From the NCBI RefSeq assembly GCF_003719335.1, contig NZ_RIAS01000013.1, positions 1-64,000 on the forward strand: a stretch of 64,000 bases of DNA, in the 5' to 3' direction. Source of the stretch: Paenibacillus amylolyticus (GTDB lineage: Bacteria; Bacillota; Bacilli; Paenibacillales; Paenibacillaceae). Made by a program: the position numbers and the translations under genes. This document shows, in pieces, positions 16,991 through 25,988 of the stretch (positions are counted from its first letter, which is position 1; every line of letters starts with the position of its first letter). The notes below the pieces were generated by a model. The model was not told the origin of the DNA, searched no databases, and saw only the letters and a list, made by a program, of their open reading frames with translations.

Positions 16991-17266
16991 ATGGGTAACA
17001 ACATTTCGAAAGAAGCGCTGAAAGCCATCAACAAAAAGACAGGCAAAACGATCACTGAAGGAGCTGTCAAAAAGCTGGCAAGCACTGTGAAACCAACGAC
17101 GATGCAGAATGAGGCTCAGTTGCGCCAGTTGATTAAACAAGTATCCGCCATGGCGAAAATACCGGTATCTGAGGATACAGTTCAGGATATTGTGAGTGCA
17201 GTCAAGAAAAGCGGGCTGAATCCAAGCAGTATGGAATCGTTAATGAAGATGATGATGAAAAAATAA
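16991..17266 (+). CDS. spoVIF: Stage VI sporulation protein F
   Basis: 91 residues. Recognised by its conserved blocks NNISKEALKAINKKTGK, KKLASTVKPTTMQNEAQLRQ and the Met/Lys-rich C-terminus (SLMKMMMKK). In B. subtilis SpoVIF (YjcC) is needed late in sporulation for coat assembly and activity of GerR-dependent genes in the mother cell. ATG 16991 has GGAGGAGGGG upstream. Single gene with a sigma-K-like promoter and its own terminator. Confidence 0.88.
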   Translation: MGNNISKEALKAINKKTGKTITEGAVKKLASTVKPTTMQNEAQLRQLIKQVSAMAKIPVSEDTVQDIVSAVKKSGLNPSSMESLMKMMMKK

Positions 17267-17306
17267 TAGATCGTGCCTACTTGTGTAGGGATGAAGCATA
17301 ACGAAA

Positions 17307-17336
17307 GTGAGCCAGCGGAAGCTGGCTTGCTTTTTT
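17307..17336 (+). terminator. Intrinsic terminator of spoVIF
   Basis: GCCAGC pairs with GCTGGC around GGAA, extended by weaker pairs, then six T. Confidence 0.85.
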
Positions 17337-17435
17337 GTCTTTTTATAGGAAAAATACGTTCGATTTCATGTTATAATGATTGCAATTGTCACAATTACGT
17401 GATGAATATCGGATTGAAGGGGAGACTGCTGGTTT

Positions 17436-17615
17436 ATGAGCGCAATGGACAAGATGTGGCTATCATTAGTTGCTATCCTCATTATGGGATTATCTGTATT
17501 TTTGATTACATTTGCTCGTGCCAAAACAAAAGGATTCGTGCGGGGTATTCTTTCGATCATAGCATTTTTAATTATGCTCATCGGATTTTTTGGTGGAATC
17601 GCTTCTCTGACTTAG
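17436..17615 (+). CDS. DUF2768 (YphE-like) small membrane protein
   Basis: 59 residues, starting MSAMDKMWLSLVAILIMGL and ending GGIASLT. Two hydrophobic segments (about 8-26 and 37-55) flank a basic loop (ARAKTKGFVRG). The size, two-helix layout and position after gpsA and before yphF match B. subtilis YphE (DUF2768). AAGGGGAG at 17418-17425 precedes ATG 17436, and a TATAAT lies at 17372-17377. Function unknown. Confidence 0.82.
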   Translation: MSAMDKMWLSLVAILIMGLSVFLITFARAKTKGFVRGILSIIAFLIMLIGFFGGIASLT

Positions 17616-17700
17616 ATTTTAGCATAGGAGAGAGAACATCCGCATAAGCGCATCATAAGAACGGACACAATGAAAAGACGGATGGGAGGATTGTGTAGCT

Positions 17701-18336
17701 ATGGAACCGCATGAGACGGAAGATTGGACTGCGCGATATCCGGAATTACACAAGGCTTTACTGGATACGGCAAAAGCCTGGGATCGTCAGCCTTATACCT
17801 GGTTACTAGGAGGCAGTTGCGGCTTATTACTTCAAGGGGTGGAGTTGCAACAAGCACCTAGAGATATTGATGTGTATGCTGATATTGCTGACGCCAAAAA
17901 GCTGCATATCTGTGCTCCGGGGAACAAAATTGACGAGCCTGCAATAGACAAAACGGGGCCTTATGCCTCCCTGCTGAGTCATTACCAAGTGGGTGCATGT
18001 TCACTGGAACTGGTAGGCGGCTTTGAAGTATGGGCGCGTGAAAGTTGGTATCGTATCCAGATTGAGCGTGTGCTAGCTCTGTATGCTTCCGAGACTCAGG
18101 TGGATGTATACCGGTTGCGACTAATGCCGCTTGCGCATGAATTGCTTTTTAATCTGCTTCGCGGACGTGAAGATCGCTATGTACCCATTGCAACGCGAAT
18201 TCGTCAAGAACCTGAGACTCACCGACCTGCAATGATTGCATTAAGTCAACATAATATATGGTCCTCTCGTTTCAGATCAGAAGTGGAAGAGCTGGTTGGG
18301 TTTTCTTGGTCGGATCAAGCTGGGGAGGAACAATGA
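17701..18336 (+). CDS. Nucleotidyltransferase-fold protein of unknown function
   Basis: 211 residues. The segment LLGGSCGLLLQGVELQQAPRDIDVYAD has the layout of the nucleotidyltransferase superfamily (GGS helix, then a D-x-D pair on the next strand), as in AbiEii/MJ1435-like families. The later E/D strand may be SLELVGGFEVW. No helix-turn-helix or antitoxin partner is next to it, so a toxin role is not supported. ATG 17701 follows GATGGGAGGA. Its stop overlaps the ferredoxin start (ATGA), so the two are coupled, though no functional link is obvious. Confidence 0.6.
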   Translation: MEPHETEDWTARYPELHKALLDTAKAWDRQPYTWLLGGSCGLLLQGVELQQAPRDIDVYADIADAKKLHICAPGNKIDEPAIDKTGPYASLLSHYQVGACSLELVGGFEVWARESWYRIQIERVLALYASETQVDVYRLRLMPLAHELLFNLLRGREDRYVPIATRIRQEPETHRPAMIALSQHNIWSSRFRSEVEELVGFSWSDQAGEEQ

Positions 18337-18689
18337 TGCAAGAGATGATTACATTTTTACCGATGAATAAATCCATCAAAGTTCAGCCTGGCACAACTCT
18401 TTTACAAGCTGCGCGTCGGGCTGGTGTTCGAATATCAACCCGGTGCGATGGCAAAGCTGCATGTCTGATGTGCAAAGTTAAAGTGGCGCTGGAGGAGAGG
18501 CATGCACTGCTTCCACCTACGGATGCGGAGAGGCGGAAGCTCGGACTCATGCTTGAGGAAGGAACAAGACTCTCGTGTCAGGCGAAAGTGTGCGGACAAC
18601 TGACCGTGCAGGTTCCGGAAGACCCACTGAAAGCCGCCATAAGGAAACAGCTTGAGCGTCAGCAACAAGATGATGATTGGTTTGCATAA
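18333..18689 (+). CDS. 2Fe-2S ferredoxin
   Basis: 118 residues. The plant-type [2Fe-2S] pattern is clear: RCDGKAACLMCKV (C-x5-C-x2-C) around residues 35-44 and the fourth Cys in RLSCQAKV around residue 85. It carries single electrons in the cytoplasm; the partner is unknown. ATG 18333 (or 18336) follows GGGGAGGAA. The C-terminus is a charged helix (RKQLERQQQDDD). Conserved at this place, before yphF, in related genomes as far as I recall. Confidence 0.85.
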   Translation: MMQEMITFLPMNKSIKVQPGTTLLQAARRAGVRISTRCDGKAACLMCKVKVALEERHALLPPTDAERRKLGLMLEEGTRLSCQAKVCGQLTVQVPEDPLKAAIRKQLERQQQDDDWFA

Positions 18690-18746
18690 TAGCAGGAAGA
18701 GAAATAGAGTTTCAAGTCATACTTTGTATGTTTAAGGAGGGTGCGA

Positions 18747-19556
18747 ATGAATAAAAAGAAGAATAAAACCGCGGAAGGAAGACATCCCTTGGGTTTGTTA
18801 CGGCAGGTGAAGTGTCTGTCTTTGATTCTTCTGCTTATGCTTACAATGAGTGGTTGCTTGTATCCTTCTCAGAGTAATTCTGATCCCAAAACAGCTTATC
18901 GCGAAAGTGTAAACCGTATTCAGAGTGCCATTGAAGCGTTTCAAAAGGATGAGGGGATATTGCCGATTCTGAACGCCGACGCGGATACGCCGAAGTATGA
19001 AAAGTTTAGAGTAGACCTCCCAAAATTGAGGCAGCTTGGTTATCTTGATGATATACCGGTAACGGCCTTTGAGAGTGGTGGTAGCGCTTACTTTTTGATA
19101 CAAAATGAGGAAGTGAAACCGACAGTGAAAGTGATGGATCTCCAGACGGTGCAGAAGGTCAATGATGTGCAACGCATGGTGAATCAGTACAAATCTGTAC
19201 ATAATCAACAACTGCCTGCGGGGGAAGATCTGTATCCTGGCTTTCATGCGGTGGACATGAACTTGGCGGCACAGGCAGGATCACCTTCAATTACGCTGAA
19301 AAGTGTATATTCAGGTCAGGAACTGCCTTTTATGATGGATGAACAGGGTACGGTGTATGTGGACTATGCTTTTGATATTATGCAGGCATTGGAAAAAACA
19401 GATGGTTCATCCGACGATGAGGATGCTGGCTCTGATGACCCGGATTTACGTAATCATTTGCTTGCGCATTCCTATTTCGTACCTGTGAAATCTGTTCCAT
19501 ATACGCTGGAGAATAATGTACCTGTCGCACAGATCGTTCAAAAACAAGGCAAGTAA
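18747..19556 (+). CDS. yphF: YphF-like lipoprotein
   Basis: 269 residues. A long basic N-region (MNKKKNKTAEGRHPLGLLRQVK) leads to a hydrophobic stretch and the lipobox MSGC. The mature part is soluble, without a recognised catalytic motif, and has an acidic stretch (SSDDEDAGSDDPD) near the C-terminus. Position just upstream of spoIVA equals that of B. subtilis yphF. ATG 18747 is 6 nt after AAGGAGG. Function unknown; a role in sporulation is only suggested by the neighbour. Confidence 0.7.
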   Translation: MNKKKNKTAEGRHPLGLLRQVKCLSLILLLMLTMSGCLYPSQSNSDPKTAYRESVNRIQSAIEAFQKDEGILPILNADADTPKYEKFRVDLPKLRQLGYLDDIPVTAFESGGSAYFLIQNEEVKPTVKVMDLQTVQKVNDVQRMVNQYKSVHNQQLPAGEDLYPGFHAVDMNLAAQAGSPSITLKSVYSGQELPFMMDEQGTVYVDYAFDIMQALEKTDGSSDDEDAGSDDPDLRNHLLAHSYFVPVKSVPYTLENNVPVAQIVQKQGK

Positions 19557-19627
19557 GTAAAGAGCAGCTGTAATAAAAAGTAAATGTACTAAAGTAAATG
19601 TGCAATTCAAGGCTTCACAGAATCCCG

Positions 19628-19668
19628 AAAGAGATATACCGCGTTCCGTGGCATGTCTCTTTTTTTGT
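19628..19668 (+). terminator. Intrinsic terminator of yphF
   Basis: AAAGAGATATACCGCG pairs imperfectly with CGTGGCATGTCTCTTT, followed by a T run. Confidence 0.75.
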
Positions 19669-19810
19669 GAAAAGAATAGGGTTCAAGATGTGAGAGGTGT
19701 CATAAACAGAGAGGGGTTCTCATAAAGTAGATTGAAATAAAGACGCGCAGTCCGGGATCGGAGGATGCTCTTCATGTCACCATCATGAGATAAAAAAACA
19801 AAAAAATACG

Positions 19811-19839
19811 TCATATTGCCGCATACGGGTACATAAGAT
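19811..19839 (+). promoter_or_regulatory. Sigma-E-like promoter of spoIVA
   Basis: TCATATT (19811-19817), 14-nt spacer, CATAAGAT (19832-19839), close to the B. subtilis sigma-E consensus (ATA-type -35, CATACANT -10). spoIVA is a sigma-E gene in B. subtilis. It gives a leader of about 190 nt. Confidence 0.65.
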
Positions 19840-20036
19840 GATACTAGTCCAATTGCATGTACGAGTTAACGCCGCTCTCGCCGGTTTCATCAGAATGCAA
19901 CGTTCGGCGGCGGACGACTTCCGGGCACTCACAAAGGCGGCTCTACCGTTGCAGGGATTTCAGTCTTCTGATTGAAAAAACGAAGCGGATGCTCTTTAGC
20001 ATTTTTCCTTCGGAGTAATTTAAGGAGGGGATTTCA

Positions 20037-21515
20037 TTGGAGAAAGTGGACATTTTTAAGGACATAGCTGAGCGGACCGGAGGGGATATTTATCTCGGGG
20101 TTGTCGGCGCAGTCCGGACGGGGAAATCAACATTTATTAAACGATTCATGGAAACGATCGTACTGCCGAACATTGCAAGTGAGGCCGATCGTGCCCGTGC
20201 AGTGGATGAACTTCCACAAAGTGCAGCAGGCAAAACAATAATGACAACCGAACCTAAATTTGTGCCCAATAATGCAGTCCAGATCAAAGTGGCTGAAGGG
20301 CTGGATGTCAATGTACGTTTGGTGGATTGTGTGGGGTACGCGGTGGAAGGCGCAAAGGGATATGAGGATGAAAATGGTCCGCGTATGATCTCCACACCTT
20401 GGTTCGAAGAGCCGATTCCATTCCAGGAAGCAGCCGAGATTGGTACCCGAAAAGTCATACAGGAGCACTCCACACTTGGTGTGGTGGTCACAACAGACGG
20501 AACGATTGCGGAGATCGCTCGCAGTTCCTATGTGGAATCAGAAGAGCGAGTGATTGCTGAGCTGAAAGAAGTGGGTAAACCGTTCGTTCTGGTCATCAAC
20601 TCTACCCGGCCTCGCAGTGAAGAAGCGTTGCAACTTCGTAGCGAGCTGGCTGCCAAGTACGATATTCCAGTCATGACGCTAAGTGCTGCGACGATGACGG
20701 AAGATGATGTCACTGGTGTACTCCGTGAAGTATTATATGAGTTCCCTGTGCATGAAGTGAATGTGAACCTCCCGAGCTGGGTTATGGTGCTGAATGACAC
20801 ACACTGGCTTCGTAACAACTATGAGAATTCGGTACGGGATACGGTAAAAGACATTCGCAGATTGCGCGACGTGGATCGGGTCGTGTCACAATTCATGGAA
20901 TATGAATTTATCGACCGTGCCGGCCTCAGTGGTATGAATATGGGGCAAGGTGTAGCAGAGATAGATCTCTACGCACCGGATGAGTTATATGACCAGATTC
21001 TCGTGGAAGTTGTTGGCATTGAAATCAGGGGCAAGGATCATCTGTTGCAACTGATGCAGGAGTTCTCCCATGCGAAAAGAGAATATGACCGCTTCGCTGA
21101 GGCGCTGGAAATGGTCAAAACAACAGGTTATGGCATTGCTGCTCCTTCACTTGCTGAGATGGCGCTGGACGAACCGGAACTGATTCGTCAGGGTACGAAA
21201 TTTGGCGTTCGCCTGAAAGCGACGGCACCGTCCATCCACATGATCCGTGTTGATGTGGAGTCGGAGTTTGCCCCGATTATCGGTACGGAGAAACAGAGCG
21301 AGGAACTGGTGAGATATCTGATGCAAGACTTTGAGAACGATCCGATCAAGGTATGGGATTCAGATATGTTTGGACGCTCTTTACACTCCATTGTGCGTGA
21401 AGGCATTCAGGGTAAAATCGCGATGATGCCGGATAATGCAAGATATAAACTGCAAGAGACACTGGGTAGAATTATTAACGAAGGCTCAGGCGGATTGATC
21501 GCCATCATACTTTAA
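20037..21515 (+). CDS. spoIVA: Stage IV sporulation protein A (coat-basement ATPase)
   Basis: 492 residues. SpoIVA coats the outer forespore membrane and polymerises with ATP hydrolysis to form the platform for the spore coat. The Walker A is GAVRTGKST (about 23-31) and the DCVGYAVEGAKGYE block follows; the C-terminal region, ending GGLIAIIL, is the conserved membrane and SpoVM-contact end. Start is TTG 20037 after AAGGAGGGG. Length is the family norm. A sigma-E-like promoter lies about 200 bp upstream. Confidence 0.97.
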   Translation: MEKVDIFKDIAERTGGDIYLGVVGAVRTGKSTFIKRFMETIVLPNIASEADRARAVDELPQSAAGKTIMTTEPKFVPNNAVQIKVAEGLDVNVRLVDCVGYAVEGAKGYEDENGPRMISTPWFEEPIPFQEAAEIGTRKVIQEHSTLGVVVTTDGTIAEIARSSYVESEERVIAELKEVGKPFVLVINSTRPRSEEALQLRSELAAKYDIPVMTLSAATMTEDDVTGVLREVLYEFPVHEVNVNLPSWVMVLNDTHWLRNNYENSVRDTVKDIRRLRDVDRVVSQFMEYEFIDRAGLSGMNMGQGVAEIDLYAPDELYDQILVEVVGIEIRGKDHLLQLMQEFSHAKREYDRFAEALEMVKTTGYGIAAPSLAEMALDEPELIRQGTKFGVRLKATAPSIHMIRVDVESEFAPIIGTEKQSEELVRYLMQDFENDPIKVWDSDMFGRSLHSIVREGIQGKIAMMPDNARYKLQETLGRIINEGSGGLIAIIL

Positions 21516-21522
21516 TTATTCA

Positions 21523-21556
21523 AAAGACCGTGGGGCTGGATCTCATGGTCTTTTTC
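21523..21556 (+). terminator. Intrinsic terminator of spoIVA
   Basis: AAAGACCGTG pairs with CATGGTCTTT around a 12-nt loop, then TTTCTTTG. Confidence 0.75.
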
Positions 21557-21651
21557 TTTGCCGTTATTTCTTGAATATGGATGAAATGGATGTCTAAATC
21601 ATATATTTTCGAAAAATGTAGCAAGTTTCAGCTTTAAATCACTAAAACATA

Positions 21652-21680
21652 TTTACATACTAGGGATTAGCCGTTATATT
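21652..21680 (+). promoter_or_regulatory. Sigma-A-type promoter of the sugar ABC operon
   Basis: TTTACA (21652-21657), 17-nt spacer, TATATT (21675-21680). Confidence 0.6.
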
Positions 21681-21734
21681 AATAAACAACTATTGTGATT
21701 GAAGTCATAGCGAGTGAAACAGGGGGAGAACGAG

Positions 21735-22832
21735 ATGAAGAAAACAAGTTTTAAATGGGTTGGGTTAAGCGTTTTACTGATATTCACACTGGCGTTGTCA
21801 GCTTGCGGAATTAAAAAAGAACCAGCCGCCTCTCCTGCATCAGGATCAGCGGGTGAAACACCGAAGACGGAAGCCGTTACAGGACCTTTAAGCGGTAAAC
21901 GGGTTGCACTAATTATGGAATTTAATACAGGGACATTTTCACAGCAGTATGTACAAGGAGTAAAAGAGGAAATTGCCAAATTTGGCGGTGAACTCACCAC
22001 CTTTGTTGCAGATAATGATAAAGCAAAAATGGTATCGTTGCTCGACAGTGCAATTAACCAGAAATTTGATGTCATTTTGACAGACCACGGTGATTCGCTC
22101 CTCGAACCAGGGGTGAAAAAAGCGGTTGAGCAAAAGATTCCTGTAGTTGTATTTGATGCAGCGATCAGTGTTCCGGGTGCTACGGTGTTGTCACAAGATG
22201 ACCAGAAGATGGCTGAACTAACACTGGAACAGATGAAAAAAGATATCAATGGTAAAGGTAACATCGTGAAAGTCTGGGTGGCTGGTTTTGCTCCAATGGA
22301 ACGTCGCCAGATTGCCTACGGAGCATTCCTGAAGGATAATCCAGAAATCAAGGAAATTGCGACATTTGGCTCTGCTCAGAACCCGGCGCTGGATACGCAA
22401 GCCAAAATGGAGGCCATTCTGAAACAATATCCAAAAGGTGAAATTACAGCGGTTTGGGCCGCGTGGGACGAGTTTGCAAAAGGTGCGGCGCGTGCCATTC
22501 AGCAAGCTGGGCGTGATGAGATTAAGGTGTATGGAATTGACATGAGTGACGAGGATCTGCAGATGATCCAGGACCCGAAAAATCCTTGGGTTGCTTCCGC
22601 GGCTGTAGATCCAACGGACATTGGGCGTGTACAAGTTCGATATGCATACCAGAAGTTGCATGGGGACCAAACCGAAGATGCGGTTGTTCTTAATCCGGTG
22701 TACGTACAACGTGAGGCTCTACCAGATAAACAAATCTCCACATCTGAGCTGTCTGAGTACGTAAAAGGCTGGGGAGGCAGTACTCAAGGGATTAAGGACT
22801 GGATGAGCGAGTACGGGATTACTGCGAAGTAA
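21735..22832 (+). CDS. Sugar-type ABC transporter substrate-binding lipoprotein
   Basis: 365 residues. Lipoprotein signal with lipobox LSAC, a short Ala/Ser/Pro linker, then a two-lobed periplasmic-binding fold of the RbsB type (GKRVALIMEFNTGTFSQQYV at its start). It captures a small sugar or related ligand outside the membrane and passes it to the permease at 24423. The ligand cannot be told from sequence; no metabolic genes accompany the operon. ATG 21735 has AGGGGGAGAA upstream. A strong hairpin follows this gene and precedes the ATPase gene, which would make the binding protein the most abundant product. Confidence 0.88.
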   Translation: MKKTSFKWVGLSVLLIFTLALSACGIKKEPAASPASGSAGETPKTEAVTGPLSGKRVALIMEFNTGTFSQQYVQGVKEEIAKFGGELTTFVADNDKAKMVSLLDSAINQKFDVILTDHGDSLLEPGVKKAVEQKIPVVVFDAAISVPGATVLSQDDQKMAELTLEQMKKDINGKGNIVKVWVAGFAPMERRQIAYGAFLKDNPEIKEIATFGSAQNPALDTQAKMEAILKQYPKGEITAVWAAWDEFAKGAARAIQQAGRDEIKVYGIDMSDEDLQMIQDPKNPWVASAAVDPTDIGRVQVRYAYQKLHGDQTEDAVVLNPVYVQREALPDKQISTSELSEYVKGWGGSTQGIKDWMSEYGITAK

Positions 22833-22843
22833 GCAGCGTTAGA

Positions 22844-22868
22844 AGCGCGCCGCGAGGCGCGCTTTTTT
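22844..22868 (+). terminator. Intercistronic terminator inside the ABC operon
   Basis: GCGCGCC pairs with GGCGCGC around GCGA, followed by six T. It likely reduces read-through into the ATPase and permease genes. Confidence 0.85.
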
Positions 22869-22908
22869 CAGGCGATGACAGGCAATACAGCTGATTGGAG
22901 GCAACATC

Positions 22909-24426
22909 ATGAAGGACCCGATATCACTGGATATGGAGCATATCCATAAGCATTTTTCAGGCATACCTGCGCTGAGGGACGTACATTTCTCTGTAAAAGG
23001 TGGAGAGATCCATGCCCTCCTTGGAGCGAACGGGGCCGGCAAAAGTACGTTGATGAAAATATTGTCGGGCGCGTACCAACTGGATGAGGGTACGATTCGT
23101 CTAAACGGCTATAAACTGAGCCTCCATTCTCCGAGAGAAGCCAAGGCAAGTGGAATTCACTGTGTATATCAGGAAGTGGATGCTGCACTTGTGCCGCAGC
23201 TGACTGCCGCCGAGAATATTATGCTGGATCAGTTAGCCTCATCCGCTGGAGGATGGTGGAAAAGTCCAAGAACGTTGCAGCAACGTTCCAAGGAAGCATT
23301 GAAACAGCTCGGGGCAGATCATATCTCGATTCACCGTAAAGTGGCCGAGTTGACTCTGGCTGAGAAACAGATGATTTTGCTTGCGCGTATCCTGATTCAG
23401 GATGCCAAAGTCATTATATTCGACGAGCCGACGGCACCTCTGAGTCAAGAGGAGACCGATGCTTTTTTTCGCATTGTACATTTGCTGAAGGAACGCGGGG
23501 TAGCCTGCATTTTCATTACCCATCGTCTTGCCGAAGTAACGAGTCACTGTGACCGGGTTACTGTGATGAGGGACGGTCGTCATGTATTTACAAGTGAAAC
23601 GAATGGATTGACGATCAATGACCTTGTTACGCAAATGTTAGGCAAACCATTCGAAGAGGAGTTTCCAAAGACTGAAGCACCTGTGGGCGATCTGCTCCTG
23701 GAAGCCCGAGGCCTACGGCGGGGATTGAAGGTAAAAGGTGTGGACCTTGAGGTTCGCCGTGGTGAAGTACTTGCTGTTGTTGGGCTTGTAGGTGCTGGCA
23801 AAACGGAATGCTCTCGTCTGCTGATTGGAGCCGATCGATTGCAGTCAGGGGAGATAAGATTACTCGGACGGAATATCCATCTGTCCCAACCTGCGGATGC
23901 GGCGGCTCTAGGCATTGTATCTGTTCCAGAGGAACGGCGTAAACAAGGCATTCTCATTCAGGAGAACGTGGAACGTAATCTGAGCCTGCCCCTGCTTTCC
24001 AGGCTTAGTCGATTGGGCTTTGTTAACCGTAAACGTGAGCGTCATCATGCGGATTCATTAGTGAAACAACTCGGCATCAAGACTTCGTCGGTGAAACAGG
24101 AAGTGAAGTATTTGAGCGGTGGTAATCAGCAAAAGGTAGCCATAGGAAAATGGTTGCGTACCGATGCAGATGTATTTATTTTTGACGAACCAACAAAAGG
24201 TGTGGATATTGGGGCGAAAAGTGACATTTTCCGCATTATCAATGAATTGGCACTGGCCGGTAAAGCCGTCATCTATTTCACTTGTGAACTGGATGAAGGA
24301 ATGGGCATCGGAGACCGGATTGCGGTCATGTGTGAAGGGGTTATCGTAAAAGAGTTTCAGCGTGGCGAGACGAACCAAGAACAGCTGCTTTACTATGCAA
24401 GCGGTGGACAAGAGGTGGAAGCATGA
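22909..24426 (+). CDS. Sugar ABC transporter ATP-binding protein (two ATPase domains)
   Basis: 505 residues, the RbsA/MglA layout of two fused nucleotide-binding domains. First half: Walker A GANGAGKST (about 43-51), a degenerate signature LTLAEKQ, Walker B VIIFDEPTAPLS. Second half: GLVGAGKTE as a variant Walker A, full signature LSGGNQQKVAIGKWL, Walker B IFDEPTKGVD. It drives import with the permease encoded next. ATG 22909 has TTGGAGG upstream; the stop overlaps the permease start by 4 bp. Confidence 0.95.
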   Translation: MKDPISLDMEHIHKHFSGIPALRDVHFSVKGGEIHALLGANGAGKSTLMKILSGAYQLDEGTIRLNGYKLSLHSPREAKASGIHCVYQEVDAALVPQLTAAENIMLDQLASSAGGWWKSPRTLQQRSKEALKQLGADHISIHRKVAELTLAEKQMILLARILIQDAKVIIFDEPTAPLSQEETDAFFRIVHLLKERGVACIFITHRLAEVTSHCDRVTVMRDGRHVFTSETNGLTINDLVTQMLGKPFEEEFPKTEAPVGDLLLEARGLRRGLKVKGVDLEVRRGEVLAVVGLVGAGKTECSRLLIGADRLQSGEIRLLGRNIHLSQPADAAALGIVSVPEERRKQGILIQENVERNLSLPLLSRLSRLGFVNRKRERHHADSLVKQLGIKTSSVKQEVKYLSGGNQQKVAIGKWLRTDADVFIFDEPTKGVDIGAKSDIFRIINELALAGKAVIYFTCELDEGMGIGDRIAVMCEGVIVKEFQRGETNQEQLLYYASGGQEVEA

Positions 24427-25409
24427 AAGATAAATCACTCGATTTTGCGTTCCGGTATGGAGCGATCATCGTCATTATAGGAGTTATTGCTTTTTTCGGC
24501 ATAAAACTGCCTTATTTCTTCACGTATAGCAATTTAACGGACATTTTAGGTTCGATCTCGATCGTAACCTTTGTAGCGATTGGTGTAACGTTATCTCTCA
24601 TTGTGGATGGATTTGACCTCTCTGTGGGAGCGACCGTCTCGCTGACAACCGTTGTTACAGCGTCACTAATGATCTGGTATCAGCAGCCTTTGGCTGTCGT
24701 GATTATCGTGCCTTTGGTTATTGGGGCCGTCATTGGGCTGTTGAACGCACTGTTGATTGTTAAATTGCGTATTCCGGATCTGCTTGCGACGCTTGCAACA
24801 ATGTACATCATCGGAGGTATCCACAAAACATATGCTCAGGGGTACACCATCTACAATCACATGCAGTTTCCGGATGGAAGCAAGGCAGCTGGAGAGATGG
24901 ACCCGACGTTTCTGCTGATTGGACAAGGGAAATGGCTGGGTATGCCGATCTCCGTTATTCTGCTGCTTATTGCTGTAATCGGTGTTCATATCTTTTTGAC
25001 ATACACCAAATATGGTAGGCAAATGTATATTACAGGCGGAAATGAAGAGGCGGCAAGGCTCTCTGGGATCAAGGTGAAAAAGGTACGAACACTTGCTTAT
25101 GTGGCAGCTGGAATCTTTGCGGCTATTGGAGGAATCATCTATGCATCCAAAGTTGGGTCTGGACAGATTGATGCCGGATCTCCATTGTTAATGGAATCCG
25201 TAGCTGCGGTATTTGTTGGTTTCTCTGTCTTTGGTGCCGGGAAGCCGAATGTGATAGGAACCTTTATCGGTTCAGTTCTGATTGGTGTCTTGGTCAATGG
25301 ATTGACGATGATGAACGTTCAGTATTTTACACATGATATTGTCAAAGGCGGGGTGCTTGTGCTGGCTCTGGCAGTTACATTTTACGTTTTAAACCGTAGC
25401 CGCACTTGA
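24423..25409 (+). CDS. Sugar ABC transporter permease (RbsC type)
   Basis: 328 residues with about eight to ten membrane segments. The block LIVDGFDLSVGA and the EEAARLSGIKVKKVR coupling loop are typical of the branched-chain/ribose permease family. Only one permease gene is present, so it would act as a homodimer, as in ribose-type importers. Start overlaps the ATPase stop (ATGA). No substrate-specific enzyme or regulator gene accompanies the three genes. Confidence 0.93.
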   Translation: MKDKSLDFAFRYGAIIVIIGVIAFFGIKLPYFFTYSNLTDILGSISIVTFVAIGVTLSLIVDGFDLSVGATVSLTTVVTASLMIWYQQPLAVVIIVPLVIGAVIGLLNALLIVKLRIPDLLATLATMYIIGGIHKTYAQGYTIYNHMQFPDGSKAAGEMDPTFLLIGQGKWLGMPISVILLLIAVIGVHIFLTYTKYGRQMYITGGNEEAARLSGIKVKKVRTLAYVAAGIFAAIGGIIYASKVGSGQIDAGSPLLMESVAAVFVGFSVFGAGKPNVIGTFIGSVLIGVLVNGLTMMNVQYFTHDIVKGGVLVLALAVTFYVLNRSRT

Positions 25410-25625
25410 AATTGTGTGCTGTCTGTATTAGTATAAAATTTGTTCGGCGTCAGAAACACGCGTGGTTTCAGGCGGCTTTTGCCAGAAATGACTGTGGGCC
25501 GCAGGCGGAGATGAATGTTCATCGCTCAAAATGGTCAACGTTTTTTTGTGAATGAACGTATATTTCCTAATAAAACGGAAACACAGTATAACATTCAGGA
25601 CATTGATTCAGGAGGTGAAAAACAA

Positions 25626-25898
25626 ATGAACAAATCAGACTTGATTACACACGTATCCGAGGCTACTGAATTGTCCAAAAAGGATGTAACGAAAGCGGTT
25701 GATGCCGTATTCGAAGCGATCTCTGAGGCTCTTCAAAACGGAGACAAAGTACAATTGGTTGGTTTTGGGAACTTCGAAGTTCGCGAGCGCTCTGCACGTA
25801 AAGGACGCAACCCGCAAACAGGTGAAGAAATCGAAATTCCTGCGAGCAAAATTCCTGCGTTCAAACCAGGTAAAGCGCTCAAAGACGGAATTAAATAA
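25626..25898 (+). CDS. hbs: Nucleoid protein HU
   Basis: 90 residues, the full HU length. MNKSDLITHVSEATELSKKD opens the dimerisation helices, and ARKGRNPQTGEEIEIPAS forms the DNA-binding beta arm with the conserved Pro that intercalates. It bends and compacts DNA as a homodimer. ATG 25626 has AGGAGGTG upstream; a longer open frame from 25515 is not supported. In B. subtilis hbs also follows spoIVA, but without the transporter genes in between. Confidence 0.97.
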   Translation: MNKSDLITHVSEATELSKKDVTKAVDAVFEAISEALQNGDKVQLVGFGNFEVRERSARKGRNPQTGEEIEIPASKIPAFKPGKALKDGIK

Positions 25899-25927
25899 GA
25901 TTTCTACATATTCCATATGTCAACAAA

Positions 25928-25960
25928 AAGACCGTGACTTGTTCACGGCCTTTTCTTTTG
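25928..25960 (+). terminator. Intrinsic terminator of hbs
   Basis: AGACCGTGA pairs with TCACGGCCT (one mismatch) around CTTGT, then TTTTCTTTT. Confidence 0.8.
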
Positions 25961-25988
25961 CCTGTAAACGGTAAATTTTCGTAATCTG

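Noticed and set aside
17701..18689. Nucleotidyltransferase-like gene and ferredoxin as an AbiE-type toxin-antitoxin pair
   Set aside because: The second gene is clearly a 2Fe-2S ferredoxin, not an antitoxin, and there is no helix-turn-helix protein nearby.
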